NCBI GenBank assembly: GCA_039881045.1
Contig: JAYWVB010000023.1
Span: forward strand, 124,001 to 188,000
Length of the DNA: 64,000 nt
Direction: 5' to 3'
Source: Chaetomium olivaceum
Taxonomy: Eukaryota; Ascomycota; Sordariomycetes; Sordariales; Chaetomiaceae
Under the pieces are notes generated by a model. That model worked only from the letters and a program-made list of their open reading frames with translations. It had not been told where the DNA came from and made no database searches. This document shows positions 21,541-32,675 of this stretch, in pieces (within the stretch, counting starts at the first letter, position 1; every line of letters begins with the position of its first letter). The position numbers were made by a program, and so were the translations under genes.

Positions 21541-22725
21541 TCCATGGCACCCATCAAGACGCCGGTTGTGAAAATTGCTTCAACCGCGACAGAGGCTACC
21601 AATCGGGCACGGTTGATGGAGGGGGTGCGGAACGTCTTCATGGCGCGGGTCGCGGTGGTCATGCGGACGATCGATGGCAAGATGCGAGGCAAGCTGGGGG
21701 AGCAGATCATTTGGCGTAAGGTAACCAGGCCGGTGTCTCGTCCAAGGCCATCAGCCGCCGCATGCAGACCGACAAGGGCGGCAACCACGGTCCCAAGTCT
21801 AGCAGACACGCTGAAGACGAGCCGCCCGTCGGTTTTGGCGGGCACGTCAATCCGCCGCTCCCCGTGTGATAGCCATCTACCTCGCCGCGGTAGTGCCGCT
21901 TACCCAAATTCTGGAGCTCGACAGTGGGTGCAAGGCGGGTAAGGGGGTGAACCCGTTCCTATATATCAAGGGACCGCTGGTGGCGGGGGACGAGGACCGC
22001 TCTCGGATGATACCCTCACCGAGAGCCTCAGGGAATCAGCACGAGGACAATCCAGCAGACAATAAACATCAAACAATGGAGACACGTCGCCTTTGGTATC
22101 CGCCATATACCCGAGTTTGTCGTCCTCCTGGATGTCGACAGGAGGAGGGGCCGGCCGATACCATACACGCCATGGCCGGGCACACGGCGCAGACGGCGGT
22201 CCGATCATATGCGCGTGTCAAGGACAAGAACGACCATTTCGGCACGTTCATGGGCTGCTCGACCATGTGGCAGCGATTCTGGAATCTGAGCGGCCCGGGC
22301 GGTTCGGCGCGAGTGGAAGGTGAGACTGACGCCGATATCATGAGCCGGGCACAGCAGCAAAGCCGCCAGATCGACGGGCCCGACCAGCGGACCGACGTCA
22401 AGCTCCGATACATTCGTCCGTTCATCCTCCCCGACGCCAGCGGCGCGACTGGGGTGCGCGCGTTCGCTAAGGCGTGGCGGACGACGAGAACCCTTGGCGA
22501 TGGTGCTTCCTCTACCTGTGTCTTTTGTCACTGTGGCAGACGGACGCCACGAGCACGACATCGGCGCCAGAAGACGCATCGGAAAGGGCCTCCATCAACG
22601 ATGATGACGAGGATGCCGAATCAGTAAGGCCGGGCCGGCGGATTATCAGGCAGAGGAGGAGTGGGAGCTCTCGGAGAGCTACAGCAGCACGGATGACACA
22701 GAGAACGAAGCGGATCTGGCTTAAG
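21541..22725 (+). pseudogene. Frame-broken relic, possibly of a fungal RecQ-like/DUF3505-linked protein
   Basis: A GC-rich stretch where protein-like sequence appears piecewise in all three plus frames. INIKQWRHVAFGIRHIPEFV (about 22060-22125) is followed by MAGHTAQTAVRSYAR and MWQRFWNLSG (22170-22290), a DADIMSRAQQQSRQI segment, then ADDENPWRWCFLYLCLLSLW (about 22475-22535) and an acidic end (DDTENEADLA, stop at 22722-22724). The order of a conserved-position helix, then HT..T...YAR, then a W-F motif resembles the non-catalytic region of fungal RecQ-like proteins that I know only in outline. At least two one-base shifts are needed (near 22470 and 22623). No helicase motif is visible. It may be a decayed gene or an error-laden real one; the assignment is tentative. 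Confidence 0.35.
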
Positions 22726-23361
22726 TGCACCCACTTGTATGAGGCCTTCCACCAATGCCCCCGGCTTATGTGAAGGGGATTTATTCCGAATGTTGTGGGT
22801 CCTTGACTATGCTCGGTGGGCCGGAAAAGCGGGAGCTCGAGGTTTGCTGGGCGTGGTGTTGGATTCACGTTCCGCTTCACTTGCCAGATAGCCTCGGGGA
22901 GAACGTATACTCGGTTGGGGTCGGGCAATGATGTCTGGTAGCCACAAAATCCAACTTTAGCATAGCTAAGGGACAAGAGCATGAAGTAGAAAGGCCGGGA
23001 TACGGCGGTCGGAGGGCGTTATGGCATATGCATGAGGTGGTATAGAATAGGGGGAGATGGTTGCAAGTGTCTCCATGTTTTCCCGTGTCATGTAAAACTG
23101 CTTAGGGTTCCTTCCCTTGTCAAGGGACGGGTGACATGCAAGTTGGATGTGGAAATGGCACTTCCCTTCGCTGAGACGTGGGCGCGGTACATAATTTAGG
23201 GCCGTGTCCCAGCAGCAGCACACCCATACTGGAAACAATGTCACTAGATGCTCGGAACATCAACTAAGGGGTAGGACTCAGGCTTAAGCGCAATGGGTAT
23301 AGTTTGTTGACCTTGCCATTATACATACAGAAGACACGGAAAGCTTGCTTGGGCCTCTCCC
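22726..23361. other. Intergenic between relic and DBP9
   Basis: No gene recognised; presumably DBP9 downstream sequence. Confidence 0.5.
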
Positions 23362-25544
23362 TCATTTCGCCTTCCGCCGTACCTTGAACGTCTTGAGCGG
23401 ATCCTTTTTCCCGCCCACCCTGAACGACCGCCCCTTGGGTTTCCCTTTCCTATGTTTCCTGTCCTTGCCACCCTCTTTCTTGAACGGCACGAACCCAACG
23501 TGCTCCGACGCCAGCGCCTTCTTCCCGTCTTTCGGGAGTAGGTAGTCTGGTACGTGCTTGAGATGGGGTTGTTGTCGTGTTGTGCGACCCAACTCTCCGT
23601 CGTGACGTAGATGGGAGAGTTCGGTGGGGTTCTCCTCGAAGTAGCTGCATCGAGCATTAGGGGTAACGTCATATGTGCAAGACGTGCAAGATACTCACCG
23701 TTTCAACGTCTCACTTCTCAGAAGTTCCTGTCGCAATTCTTTTGTCCTGGCCTCCCGGATAGCCACCTTCGTGACGGCACGCAATGCTATAACTCATTAG
23801 ACATACTTCCAACAACAAGTGGAAATGCTCAGTGGACGTACCATCATTCATGCGGTATCGGAAGGCCTCCATTTGCGACTTGTTGAAGTTGTATGGCTCC
23901 AGCTTCCGGCCCAACTTCTCTTGTTGCCTGGTGACCTTGGCCAGCACTTTCTCATCCTTCTCGGAGCTCTTGATTGTGGTTGGCCTGTGCTTGCCGTAGA
24001 ACTCTTTAGGGATGACGAAGGAGAGCGCAATACCGGCACGGCCGGCTCGAGCAGTGCGTCCTATCCTGTGGGTGTAGGAGGAAGCTGATGTCGGCATATC
24101 GAAGTTGACTACTGCGGCGACGTTCTTGAAGTCGATACCTAGAGACGGTTAGTGGCCGCTTTGTAGTGATCGCCACAATCGCATACCTCTTGATACGCCA
24201 TATTCCTCGTCCTTCTTTTGTTGTCTCCGCTTCTTTTTTGGTTGTTCTGCGCCGTCCTCCTCGCCGTTCGACTTTTTCTTGGGTTCCTTCTTTTCTACTT
24301 CGGCATCCGCAGCTGCATCTCCAAACACTTCGCTCTTTTCGTCCGAGGCAATGATGATGTCGTAGATACCCTACTAACCCATTAGTTTGCTGTTTTTATA
24401 CTCTCACAAAGCCCAATGTACCCGGTTGAATTCCTCGATAATCTTGATCCGGGTGTTGATCGGGAGTTCCGAGTTCAAGACGCAACTCCTGATGCTGAAC
24501 TGTTCGAAGAAGAGCTGCAATCTGTCAGTATACCGTCCCCCACCCCATACTCGAGAACAGTCCGCAACCCACCTTCAACCGATATGACCGATCGATATCA
24601 GCCACAAAAATCAGACACGGCCCCTTAATCAACTGCAGCTTAAAGATCAGATAAGAGACCAGCCACTTGTCGTCCTCAGCGCACTTGACATAAAACTGCG
24701 TCAACTTCTCATCCTCAGCGCCGAACTCCTCCTGCAGGTCCAGCACGGTCGGGTTCCGGCAAAAGATCCCCTTCAACGTATCCAACTCAGCCGACAGCGT
24801 GGCGCTCATCATGGTAGTCTGGACGCCCTTGGGCAGCGCGCGGGCGATGTTCTCCATGTCCTCATCGTAGCCGTACGACAGCACGAGGTCGGCCTCGTCC
24901 AGGACCAGGTACTGCAGCCGGGAGAGTGAGAGGGCCGACGAGTTGACGTTGTGCCAGGCGCGGGCCGGGGTGGAGACCACGATGTCCGGGACGTTGGCGA
25001 GAAGCGAACGCTGCACGGCGTCGGATACGTTCTCGGTCAGCTTGGCGGCGTGGATGTCCTTGGCGCAGAAGGCCGAGAACTGCTCGATCGCTTTGAAGAC
25101 TTGGTCCGCGAGCTCGCGGGTCGGGACGAGGATTAGGCCGGCGGTAAAGGTGGCTGGGTCCGTCTGTGAGAGGTTAATATGGTGTGTTGGTGGTCAATGG
25201 GGGGGAGGGAAGGAGGAACGAGGGAAGGTTGGGACACATACCGACTTGCGCTTCAGGATGGCGGAGAGTACGGGGAGCACGTAGGCGGCCGTCTTCCCGG
25301 ATCCTGTCTTGGCTTTGCACAACACATCTTGTCCTTGTAGAGCTAGCGGAATGGCTTTGTGCTGGACGAGGGTCGGCTTTTCGAAGCTCTGTTTTGCGAC
25401 GGCCTGCACGAGGCGCGGGTCGAGGCCAAGTTCGGCGAAGGAGGGTTCGGCCTCTGCGGATTGTTTCTCGGCTTTGGCAGGCTTGGGCTCGGGTTTAGAC
25501 GTGGCCTCAACGGGCTCGTCCTTGCTGTCCAGTTTCCGCTTCAT
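23362..25544 (-). CDS. dbp9: ATP-dependent RNA helicase DBP9 (ribosome biogenesis)
   Basis: DEAD-box helicase of the DBP9/DDX56 group, nucleolar, acting in 60S subunit assembly. Seven exons: 25242-25544, 24573-25163, 24422-24514, 24187-24370, 23842-24138, 23699-23786 and 23362-23644, with GT..AG borders and frame preserved. Motifs: FAELGLDPRLVQAV and the Q motif (PTLVQHKAIP), AKTGSGKTAAY (motif I), LVPTRELADQV (Ia), STPARA (Ib), VLDEADLVLSYGY (motif II), MSATLS (III) and HRIGRTARAGR (VI). The acidic/Lys-rich insert before SRGIDFKNV and the LRHDGELGR..PDYLLP tail are specific to DBP9. The Lys-rich C-terminus fits nucleolar localisation. No frameshift seen. Confidence 0.93.
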
Positions 25545-26114
25545 AGTGCTGCCGTGTACGGGTCGGGAATGTATCGCTTCACGGTGGTGTTGAGTTTACT
25601 GACCAAGTTTCAGGGTCCTTGTGTCCAACCAGAGGGGCCTCGACTTCGAAAAATTTGGGAAACCAGCTTCTCGAGGATAAGATAAGGCATGTCCCACCAA
25701 CGATCTTGGCGCACCCCGCTTGCTCCACGAGCTTAATTTACCCCTGCACTCTCCGGCCAAAAAAAGCCGAACACCAAAAAAATCAGTCTGTGTAAAAGAA
25801 AAGTAGGAAAACAACGAAAGAGGAAGAGATGGAGGAAAGAGATAAAGAATGGAAACAGGCTAAAAGAAATGTAAGTAGTGTATAAAGATATTCCCTAGAC
25901 CTCGGGAAGACCTTCGTTTCGTTTCTACAACTCGAGCTTCTCCACTGGGGTCGGCCTTTTTTGCCCGTGGTGCCCTGGAGTGTAAGATTGCCCGAGAAGC
26001 GAGCTCACGGCAAGCTCTCTCTCACTTGTTCATCAAAAAAGCGATGGTCAGAATCAACATGACAACTTCTATTCCATCCCTCCACCACGCTAATTAACTA
26101 ACCATAGACTAACC
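25545..26114. other. Intergenic between DBP9 start and GST stop
   Basis: Contains the DBP9 promoter region and GST 3' sequence; no TATA box or extra gene recognised. Confidence 0.55.
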
Positions 26115-27095
26115 TCAAGGCGAAGCGTATTTATACCCATACTTCTCCTTCGCCTCATCCACCAACTTCCTCGCCTCCTCCACCCCCTTCTTCAACTCCT
26201 CCCCGCCCTCCTCCCCCTCCAGCGCCTTCTCCAAATTGCTCACCGAAATCTTCCACGGCTCGCCCCCCGGAACCCTAAACCCCCTCTCCACCGCCGGCCT
26301 CTCCAACAACCTATCCAACCACGCGCGGACGTGGGGGAAAGGGCCTGACGCCGACAGGTCCAGCGCGCTGAACGTGGCCGCGTTGACCCATCCGACCAGG
26401 CTGATGTCGGCGATGCTGTACTTGCCGCGCCCCGGGCCAGCGACGTAGTCGCGGTCGGCGAGCCGCGTGTTGAGGATGCCGTAGAGACGCTCCGATTCGC
26501 CGACGTACCGCTGGATGGGATAGGGGATCTTTTCGGCGGCGGCGCGGAGGAAGTGGTTGGCTTGGCCTTGCCTGTGGGTTTGGGAGGTGGTGGGTTAGTA
26601 AATTGGGATTTTGGAGTGGAGGAGGGGTTGTTGTTCTAGTGACGACAGAGGAACTTACATCGGCCCCAGCCCGCCGTGCTGCCAGGCGATCCACTGCTCG
26701 GCGACGGAGTAGTCGTCCGAGTCGACGGGGAAGCTGAAGCGGTGCTCCGGGTCGTAGTGGCGGGTGAGGTAGGTCAGGATGGGCAGGCCCTCGAAGACGG
26801 CGAAGCCACCGCGGTCGTGGTCGACGATGGCCGGGATGCGCCCGTTGGGGTTGATGGCCGTGAACCAGGGCTGCTTCTGGATGTTCTTGCCGATGTGCAC
26901 CGTCTGCACGGTGTAGTCTTTGCCGTAGGCTTCCTTGAGCTCCTCGAGCAGGATGGAAACTTTGACGCCGTTGGGGGTGCCTGGGTTGCTGTTAGCTTAC
27001 AGAGCTAGGTGAGTTGTGGGCAGGAAAATGAAGGACCCACCAAAGGTCAAGAGCTCAATGCCGGAGTTGGCGATGAGACCGGTGGGATCAGCCAT
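26115..27095 (-). CDS. Glutathione S-transferase, Ure2/YfcG-like
   Basis: Glutathione-dependent transferase or disulfide reductase of the Ure2-like class, 250-260 residues. Exons: 27041-27095, 26659-26980 and 26115-26571; introns of 60 and 87 nt. The N-terminal thioredoxin-fold domain shows LLTFGTPNGVKVSILLEELK (active-site region), NPNGRIPAIVDHD (cis-Pro) and FEGLPILTYL (glutathione contact). The C-terminal helical domain shows WIAWQHGGLGPMQGQANHF and YSIADISLVGWVNA. The ATG at 27095 is the simplest start, but the frame stays open upstream with a mitochondrial-presequence-like stretch (see findings), so a longer isoform is possible. Endogenous substrate unknown. Confidence 0.88.
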
Positions 27096-28206
27096 TTCGT
27101 CTGGTTTGACTTGAAGATTGGGAGCGGTAGAAGAGAAGGCTCTCAGCTGGGGAGGGTTGTTAGGTCGAAGATGAGAGGAACTTGAAAGGCGAGTAGTGCT
27201 GGTCAGGGGTAGGGTGATACGATGAGGGTGAAAGCTGTGCTGGTGATGGGCATGGATGAGAGCAGTTCGAAAGGTGGTGGACGGGCTTCTTATGCCAAAC
27301 CCGCAAGCGGACTGAGTCGTACGGAAAGCATGACTGCTGCATGTATCCCAATCTCGCGCAATCGGTCTTCGGCTTTCTACAACTACATAGGAGTTATAAC
27401 TCAGCACGGTTTCGTAATCAACTTGTCTCGCAATCCGTCCCGGATTCTTCGTGATCGGTCTGGTGTGCTTATTCAGGCTCGGCCCCGCTCTCTGTCCCGA
27501 GTGGTCCCCAAGTTTCCCTTTTGAGCACAAGCGATTGGAAATCCACTCTTCTTCCAACCTCCAACCGCTTTGCTTTCTAATCACCCACCAAAGAGAAACA
27601 AATCGACTGGCCATCCACCAAAACGAAGTTTGAAATGTAACACACACTCAACATGTGTGAGTTCGGCAGAAAGATCTGTGGCTAGGTAATAAACCAGGTG
27701 CTTCCACTTGGCAACTTCTTCCGCTCGGTGTATCCCACATCACAACATAGCTCTCTGCAAGCAGAAGGAGTACGGTTAGTCTCCACCGAATCCCTCATTG
27801 TCGAGTTAGTGTATACATACAACAAGCTCCTATAAACCCTCGAGGGAAATAAATTAATTACCAAGCGCCCGTCACCTCGTAGGTGGCGATGGGTAAACGT
27901 GTTAGACTTTCATCCCGAGAACGCCGGCAACACTGGACTGCTCGGCACAATAATTTGACCTTGGGGCGCCAGCAACAATCACGAACTTCGGAAAGGCTTA
28001 ATTTTAACACAAGTAACATACGGAACACTACACTAAAACCTGAACGCCAGAACCTTCTTACCACGTCTCAGACTTCCTGTGCAGTCAACACCACACTGAC
28101 TCCCTGGAACTAGCCTCGTGCAAAGAACTGACATACATAACAAGGCCTAACCCGATAACATTCTCATAGACGTGGCCAGCTTTTGATCAACATTGGGGCG
28201 CATCCC
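27096..28206. other. Intergenic, with possible 5' extension of the GST gene
   Basis: No separate gene. On the minus strand the GST frame is open to 27647. An ATG at 27253 lies one frame away from it. The remainder up to 28206 is AT-rich with nothing recognisable. Confidence 0.5.
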
Positions 28207-29951
28207 CTAGTACCGACGCTCGTACTCCCGAGGGGGCGGGTAGGGCTCTCGGGCGTAAGGGTCGCCACCACGGGGCGGGAAGTCCGGGGGCGGCGGGCCC
28301 CTGCGGTCGTATCCTCGGCCGTTCATGTACGGGTCCGGTGGAGGGTAATCCCTAGGTCCACCTCGGTAGGGATCGTCGTAGCGGCCACGCGGGGGCGGGT
28401 AGTCGTCCATCGGAGGTCCGCGACGCGGAGGCGAACGGTAGCCTCCCCTCCTGTCATCATAATAGTCCCGGCGAGGGGGAGGGGTGCGCTCACGGTACGC
28501 TCCTTCCCTATAACCATCCCGTCGCGGGCTATACCCGCGCGGGGGGCCGCGTCGATCGTAGTCATCCCCCGGAGGAGGGTACGGACGACGCGGGGAGCGC
28601 GAGCGGGCTCGGTCGCCCCTGGGAATGTCGGGCTGCGTCTGCGGGGAGGATTAGCAAACAGAAAGCACTCGACCAGGTTTGCGGACATACATTGGCAACA
28701 CAGATCACGCGAGCATTCTTAAACTCGCGGCCGTCAAGTTTCTCCACCGCGGTTCTGAGGTCGGCGGCAGTCTCGAACTCCACGAAGCTACAAGGGCGGT
28801 TAGCGCTTCTAGTCTGTTCGTAACCGCGTGGGGTTGGGTAACATACCCTTCGTTGCTGCCGTTGCGATTGGTCTCGGAATAAACGACATCAAGGCCCGAC
28901 TGCCGGGCGAAGTCTTTCAGGTCCTAGAAGCCAGTCCATGTAAGTTGAGATCCTGGAGTCGAGATTGGCGATCCTATGCGCGCAGAGCCAGTCAAGTCCA
29001 GTGAAGCCAATATTGCCAGGGGAATGGCGTGGAGGGTCTCCGGCCGAGAAGCCCCCCCAAACGAGCTCAAGACACTGCTAACAGAACCAGGAAAAATGAC
29101 GGGGTGCTGGACAGCGGTAAACCCCCGAGGAAGCAGGCCGATCAGGAAGGCGGCCATCCCACCACCATGTCCTTGTGGTGTGGGGAGTCAAGTCCAGGCC
29201 GATTGACCAAACCAAAGAGGGGAACGGGTTAGTCCATGCGGAGGGGGGCCCCAAGGTATGGCCCGTTTTTTCCAGCGCGTCAAGAAGGGGTGTCCATAAT
29301 GTCCGTGGAAAACGAAGTGGGAGAGCTTTAACAGACCTGCCAGCTGGTATCATTGGGGAGTCCACTGATTTGCATGCGATGCGGGGTGCGACGCGGTCGT
29401 GGAGCGCTGTTACGGTCGTGGTTGTATCCGCCGCCGCCGCCGCCGCCGCCAGCACCACCGCCTTGTTCGCGATGGCGCGAGCCGCGGGCGAACTGGACGG
29501 TCAGGCGTTCTCCCATGAAGTCGGATCCATCTTCACATGTCGTTGTTAGCCAGGGCAGCCATGGTAGGGGGTATCGGGGTTTCCAGAGGGAATGAGGGCC
29601 TCGAACGTACGGAAGGCTGGCGACGGCGCGTCTGGTTAGCATGCGAACGTTGGAGTGGAAAATGGGACAATAAGCTTACCTGGGACAACGTCCCGAGCGT
29701 CCATAGCGTCCTTGTACTCAATGAAACCGAAGCCATTCATGAGTTTGATCTCGGTGATTTCACCAGTACCATGCGTGGCAAAATGCGCCTCGACGTCAGC
29801 CTTGGTAGCTGTGGAAGATGGTCAGTATCAAGCAATGATGTCGGCCGGAGCCTCGTCTGGGGCAACGGGTGTTGTCGCCCCATTTCGTAAAGCGCTTACC
29901 ATTCCGGGGCAAATTGCCCAGATATAGGCGGGTCGACGACACCTCAGTCAT
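28207..29951 (-). CDS. SR-family splicing factor with two RRMs and a 6-nt micro-exon
   Basis: Nuclear pre-mRNA splicing factor resembling S. pombe Srp2 and animal SRSF1-type proteins. Exons: 29900-29951, 29680-29808, 29611-29616 (micro-exon), 29337-29530, 28847-28923, 28691-28787 and 28207-28638. RRM1: TRLYLGNLPRN, GFGFIEYKDAMDARDVV, then PAFHGSDFMGERLTVQF, where the AF and first base of H come from the micro-exon. A poly-Gly linker follows. RRM2 carries MQISGLPNDTSWQDLKDFAR; SWQDLKD is the hallmark of SR-protein pseudo-RRMs. The tail is Arg/Ser/Pro/Tyr-rich (RSRSPRR, PPPRRDYYDDRRGGY). The 413-nt intron (28924-29336) splits SWQ from DLKD and has a weak donor (GTCTGT). Frame intact once the micro-exon is included. 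Confidence 0.9.
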
Positions 29952-31766
29952 TGTGTATGCTGGCGCGACGACGATGTGGTTGATGGACAGGTTAGATGGA
30001 AAGTCGCAAGGACGTGGGGATGTTGGGAAGGCTCCGTTGTGGGTGGGGTTGGGGTCGAAGCTGGGGCCAAGGTGAGCCTCGCGGCTAGCAGGGTGCCAAG
30101 CTGAGCGTCACTTGCGTGCGACTGATGCGCGAGCGCAAAACTCAGTTGTTAGGGAGGTTAGGTAAGTGTGCGGCACGGCTCAGCCGATTATCAGACAAGA
30201 TGCAGGCCTTTTTAATTGATGACCTGGAAGGAGTGCGGATGAAAACCAGCACAAAACCGGGATAAAAAGTCGGCTTGTTGTGGCGATGGGGATGGGAGGA
30301 AAATTGGCGCGCATCCTGACCGCGAAAGAGGACAGCCGGCCAAGGTTCCAGCCGCAGTCCCATTGGATGTGGAGAACTGGACTGGGAGCCACTGCCTCCA
30401 ATTGTGAACCGTCACCTGCTCGGTCGCGCCTACCACACAAAGCAGATTAGGGGGGTTCTCTCTTTTCCTTCTTATTTTCCGGTTTTCATATCTTTTTTTC
30501 TTGTTTTTCTTTTTATTCCCTCCATATTTATTCGTTTTATTCCTCTTTGATGCTGCCCTAAAGAAGCAATGCCAAGACCGTGGGGAAGGGTCCAGGGGGG
30601 GGGGTGCCGCATGTTCACCGACGAAAGCGATTGACGACTCGGGTCTCATCCCAGGTGCAGAACTTATGCGGCCTTGCATGCTGCATCGCGGCGCGACCCA
30701 CCTCGTCGACTCATGTACAATACTGTGTACAGCCTTGCGAAGTTTCATCAGTTAATTATTGTTTTGCCTGTTATTCTGACCGTCGCCTTAACCGTTAACT
30801 TTGACCATCTGTCTCTGCCATCCCGACATCCTCAGTATCTTTGAATACAGTACCTTAGGTACAAGTTGACATAATATCATACTTACTCAGGACTTCCGTA
30901 ACTCACACCTACTTTTCCTACAATTGACAACTCAATATAGTTCAGCCTACAACTGGCGCTGGTACTAGTACTTAAGAAGCGGCATTCGAGGCTGGACCTC
31001 GAAGTTAAATCGAGACTACAAGTACTGGATACACTAGATCTAAACTGATTGGACATCACCACCCTAGAATCGTGCATTGCTGGGTAACCATTGTTCCAAC
31101 CGATATGAATGCTACTTAGGAGTCCATCCCATTGATTATGTATCTCCTAGTGCGTTATCGCGAGGCGAATCGCATGTTGGATCACGGCTGACGGTTCACA
31201 AGCGGCTCACAGCTTCCCTGTATGAGCATGCCGGATATTTCGGGCTTTTGTTAAGACCATGATCGAGGATACCGACTGATCCTTTATTTTTTTGAATGAA
31301 CATATAACAGAAAATTAGATCTTATAGCAGATGTCTGGGGCGTGTGCTGCGCTTCAGACTGGACGTGATTGATGTTATAGGAAGCGATTTGGGAGTTAAG
31401 GGGACCGGACGTCGCCGCCCCTAGCGCGAGAGGGTAAAAGCGACGCGGGCGATGGCGTTTATGGGACAGGAACACGATATGGATGTTTCCATTACCGCGA
31501 GCCCGCGACAGAATTATGTGCTCCCTCCTCCTTTGAATCCTTTTCTGTAAGACACCGGCAGGCTGAGTCCGAGTCGGCGCAGAAACAAGTCACCAATGAC
31601 CTCCAGTTAGCGGCAAAAAGTAGCTTAAGGGGAAAATGGTGCGTGTCAAGCATTGGGAGCACGGGGACGCGCAGAGAATTAGCGGCAAGCCCCCTCCGAG
31701 AAATCGAAGGGTTGTCTGGTCTCATGATAGTGGTTCTGCTTCTGATAACTAGCTACGTAAAGAATC
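29952..31766. other. Intergenic upstream of the SR gene and downstream of the Cys-rich gene
   Basis: No supported gene. Contains a T/C-rich tract at 30455-30545 and an AT-rich block at about 30730-31300. Its open frames show no family resemblance. Confidence 0.5.
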
Positions 31767-32138
31767 TTATCCATCAGATTGCCTCTGCCGTCTCGGTTGC
31801 CTCCTTGCCTCCTCCCTCTCCGGCTTCATCACCAGATTCATCGGGCTTGGCTGCAAGACAGCCACCAAACCCAGGACACTCATAGACGTATTCACACCAG
31901 CAGTTGTTCTTACACCACAGGTGTCTCGAAACAGGGTCCCCAAAGATGCAAAACGTGTTGTGCTCTGTCTCACAAAAGCCGACGCGCCCGTTCGAGCAAT
32001 TCAGGTAGGTTGCGCGCTTCTCCAGCTCAGAAGCGGGGGGGAGAGGGTTAGGTGAAGAAGTCGGCGCCGCGAGAACCAGCTGGGCGCTCAGTCCAAGGCT
32101 GATAAGGTGAAACACGGAGTCAGTCTGGGAAGAGTCAT
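31767..32138 (-). CDS. Kex2-processed small secreted cysteine-rich protein
   Basis: Candidate secreted effector or antimicrobial-type peptide, about 120 residues. A hydrophobic signal (FHLISLGLSAQLVLAAP), a short pro-segment ending LEKR (a Kex2 site) and a mature part starting ATYLNC follow in order. The mature part has eight Cys with spacing C-x7-C-x7-C-x11-C-x3-C-x1-C-x5-C-x5-C and then an acidic Gly/Glu-rich tail. The even Cys number and CxxxCxC core suggest a disulfide-knotted fold; I recognise no named family. No ATG lies in the main frame. The ATG at 32138 (MTLPQTDSV) reaches it if one base is missing in the G run 32127-32129, matching the indel pattern elsewhere. The start is therefore inferred. 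Confidence 0.65.
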
Positions 32139-32675
32139 TGGATTAGTACGAGGCTAGCACGGCAAGCATAGATACGTTGACGACAAGCCTGATTTTGTTG
32201 ATTCCAACGCAGCCGACGTTTGTCTGTTGGTCCCAAAATGGCAGGAGGCTGCCTCAGGGGCGCGTCCGATACTGGATACGAAAATGGGAGCCACGGTTTT
32301 GACCAATAAAGACTCTGCTTAGAGACTCGGTTAGAATCTCTATCTTTCTCCGCCTGGTCTTGCCCATTTTCTGCAGGACCTGAGGGCTGTGCTAGCCGGA
32401 TGTGCCAATCATCTCGTGCGTGGAACCAACACAGGAACTTTGTGATCTTGGCGAAGTATTCTGTCTACTGATGTTGCGGGGAAAGGGTGGGAAAATATGG
32501 GATGGCGCAACATCTCTGGGGGATGCCTAGGTAGTTAACTAGGGTGTATGCGCTGTTCGTTCGGGGACACTTGGTCTCCCATCCTTTTCTGCAACAGCCT
32601 TGATCAGAGTCGCTCTTCACTCTTCCACCACCCTTCTCCCGCCAACCTACAAATATCACCAAGACTCGAACCATC
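32139..32675. other. Intergenic between divergent small genes
   Basis: This is 537 bp between the Cys-rich protein gene (leftward) and the unknown gene at 32676 (rightward). No TATA box or RNA gene recognised. Confidence 0.5.

Noticed and set aside
28183..28722. 179-codon plus frame opposite the SR tail
   Set aside because: Val/Arg-rich antisense of the Arg/Pro/Tyr-rich RS tail.
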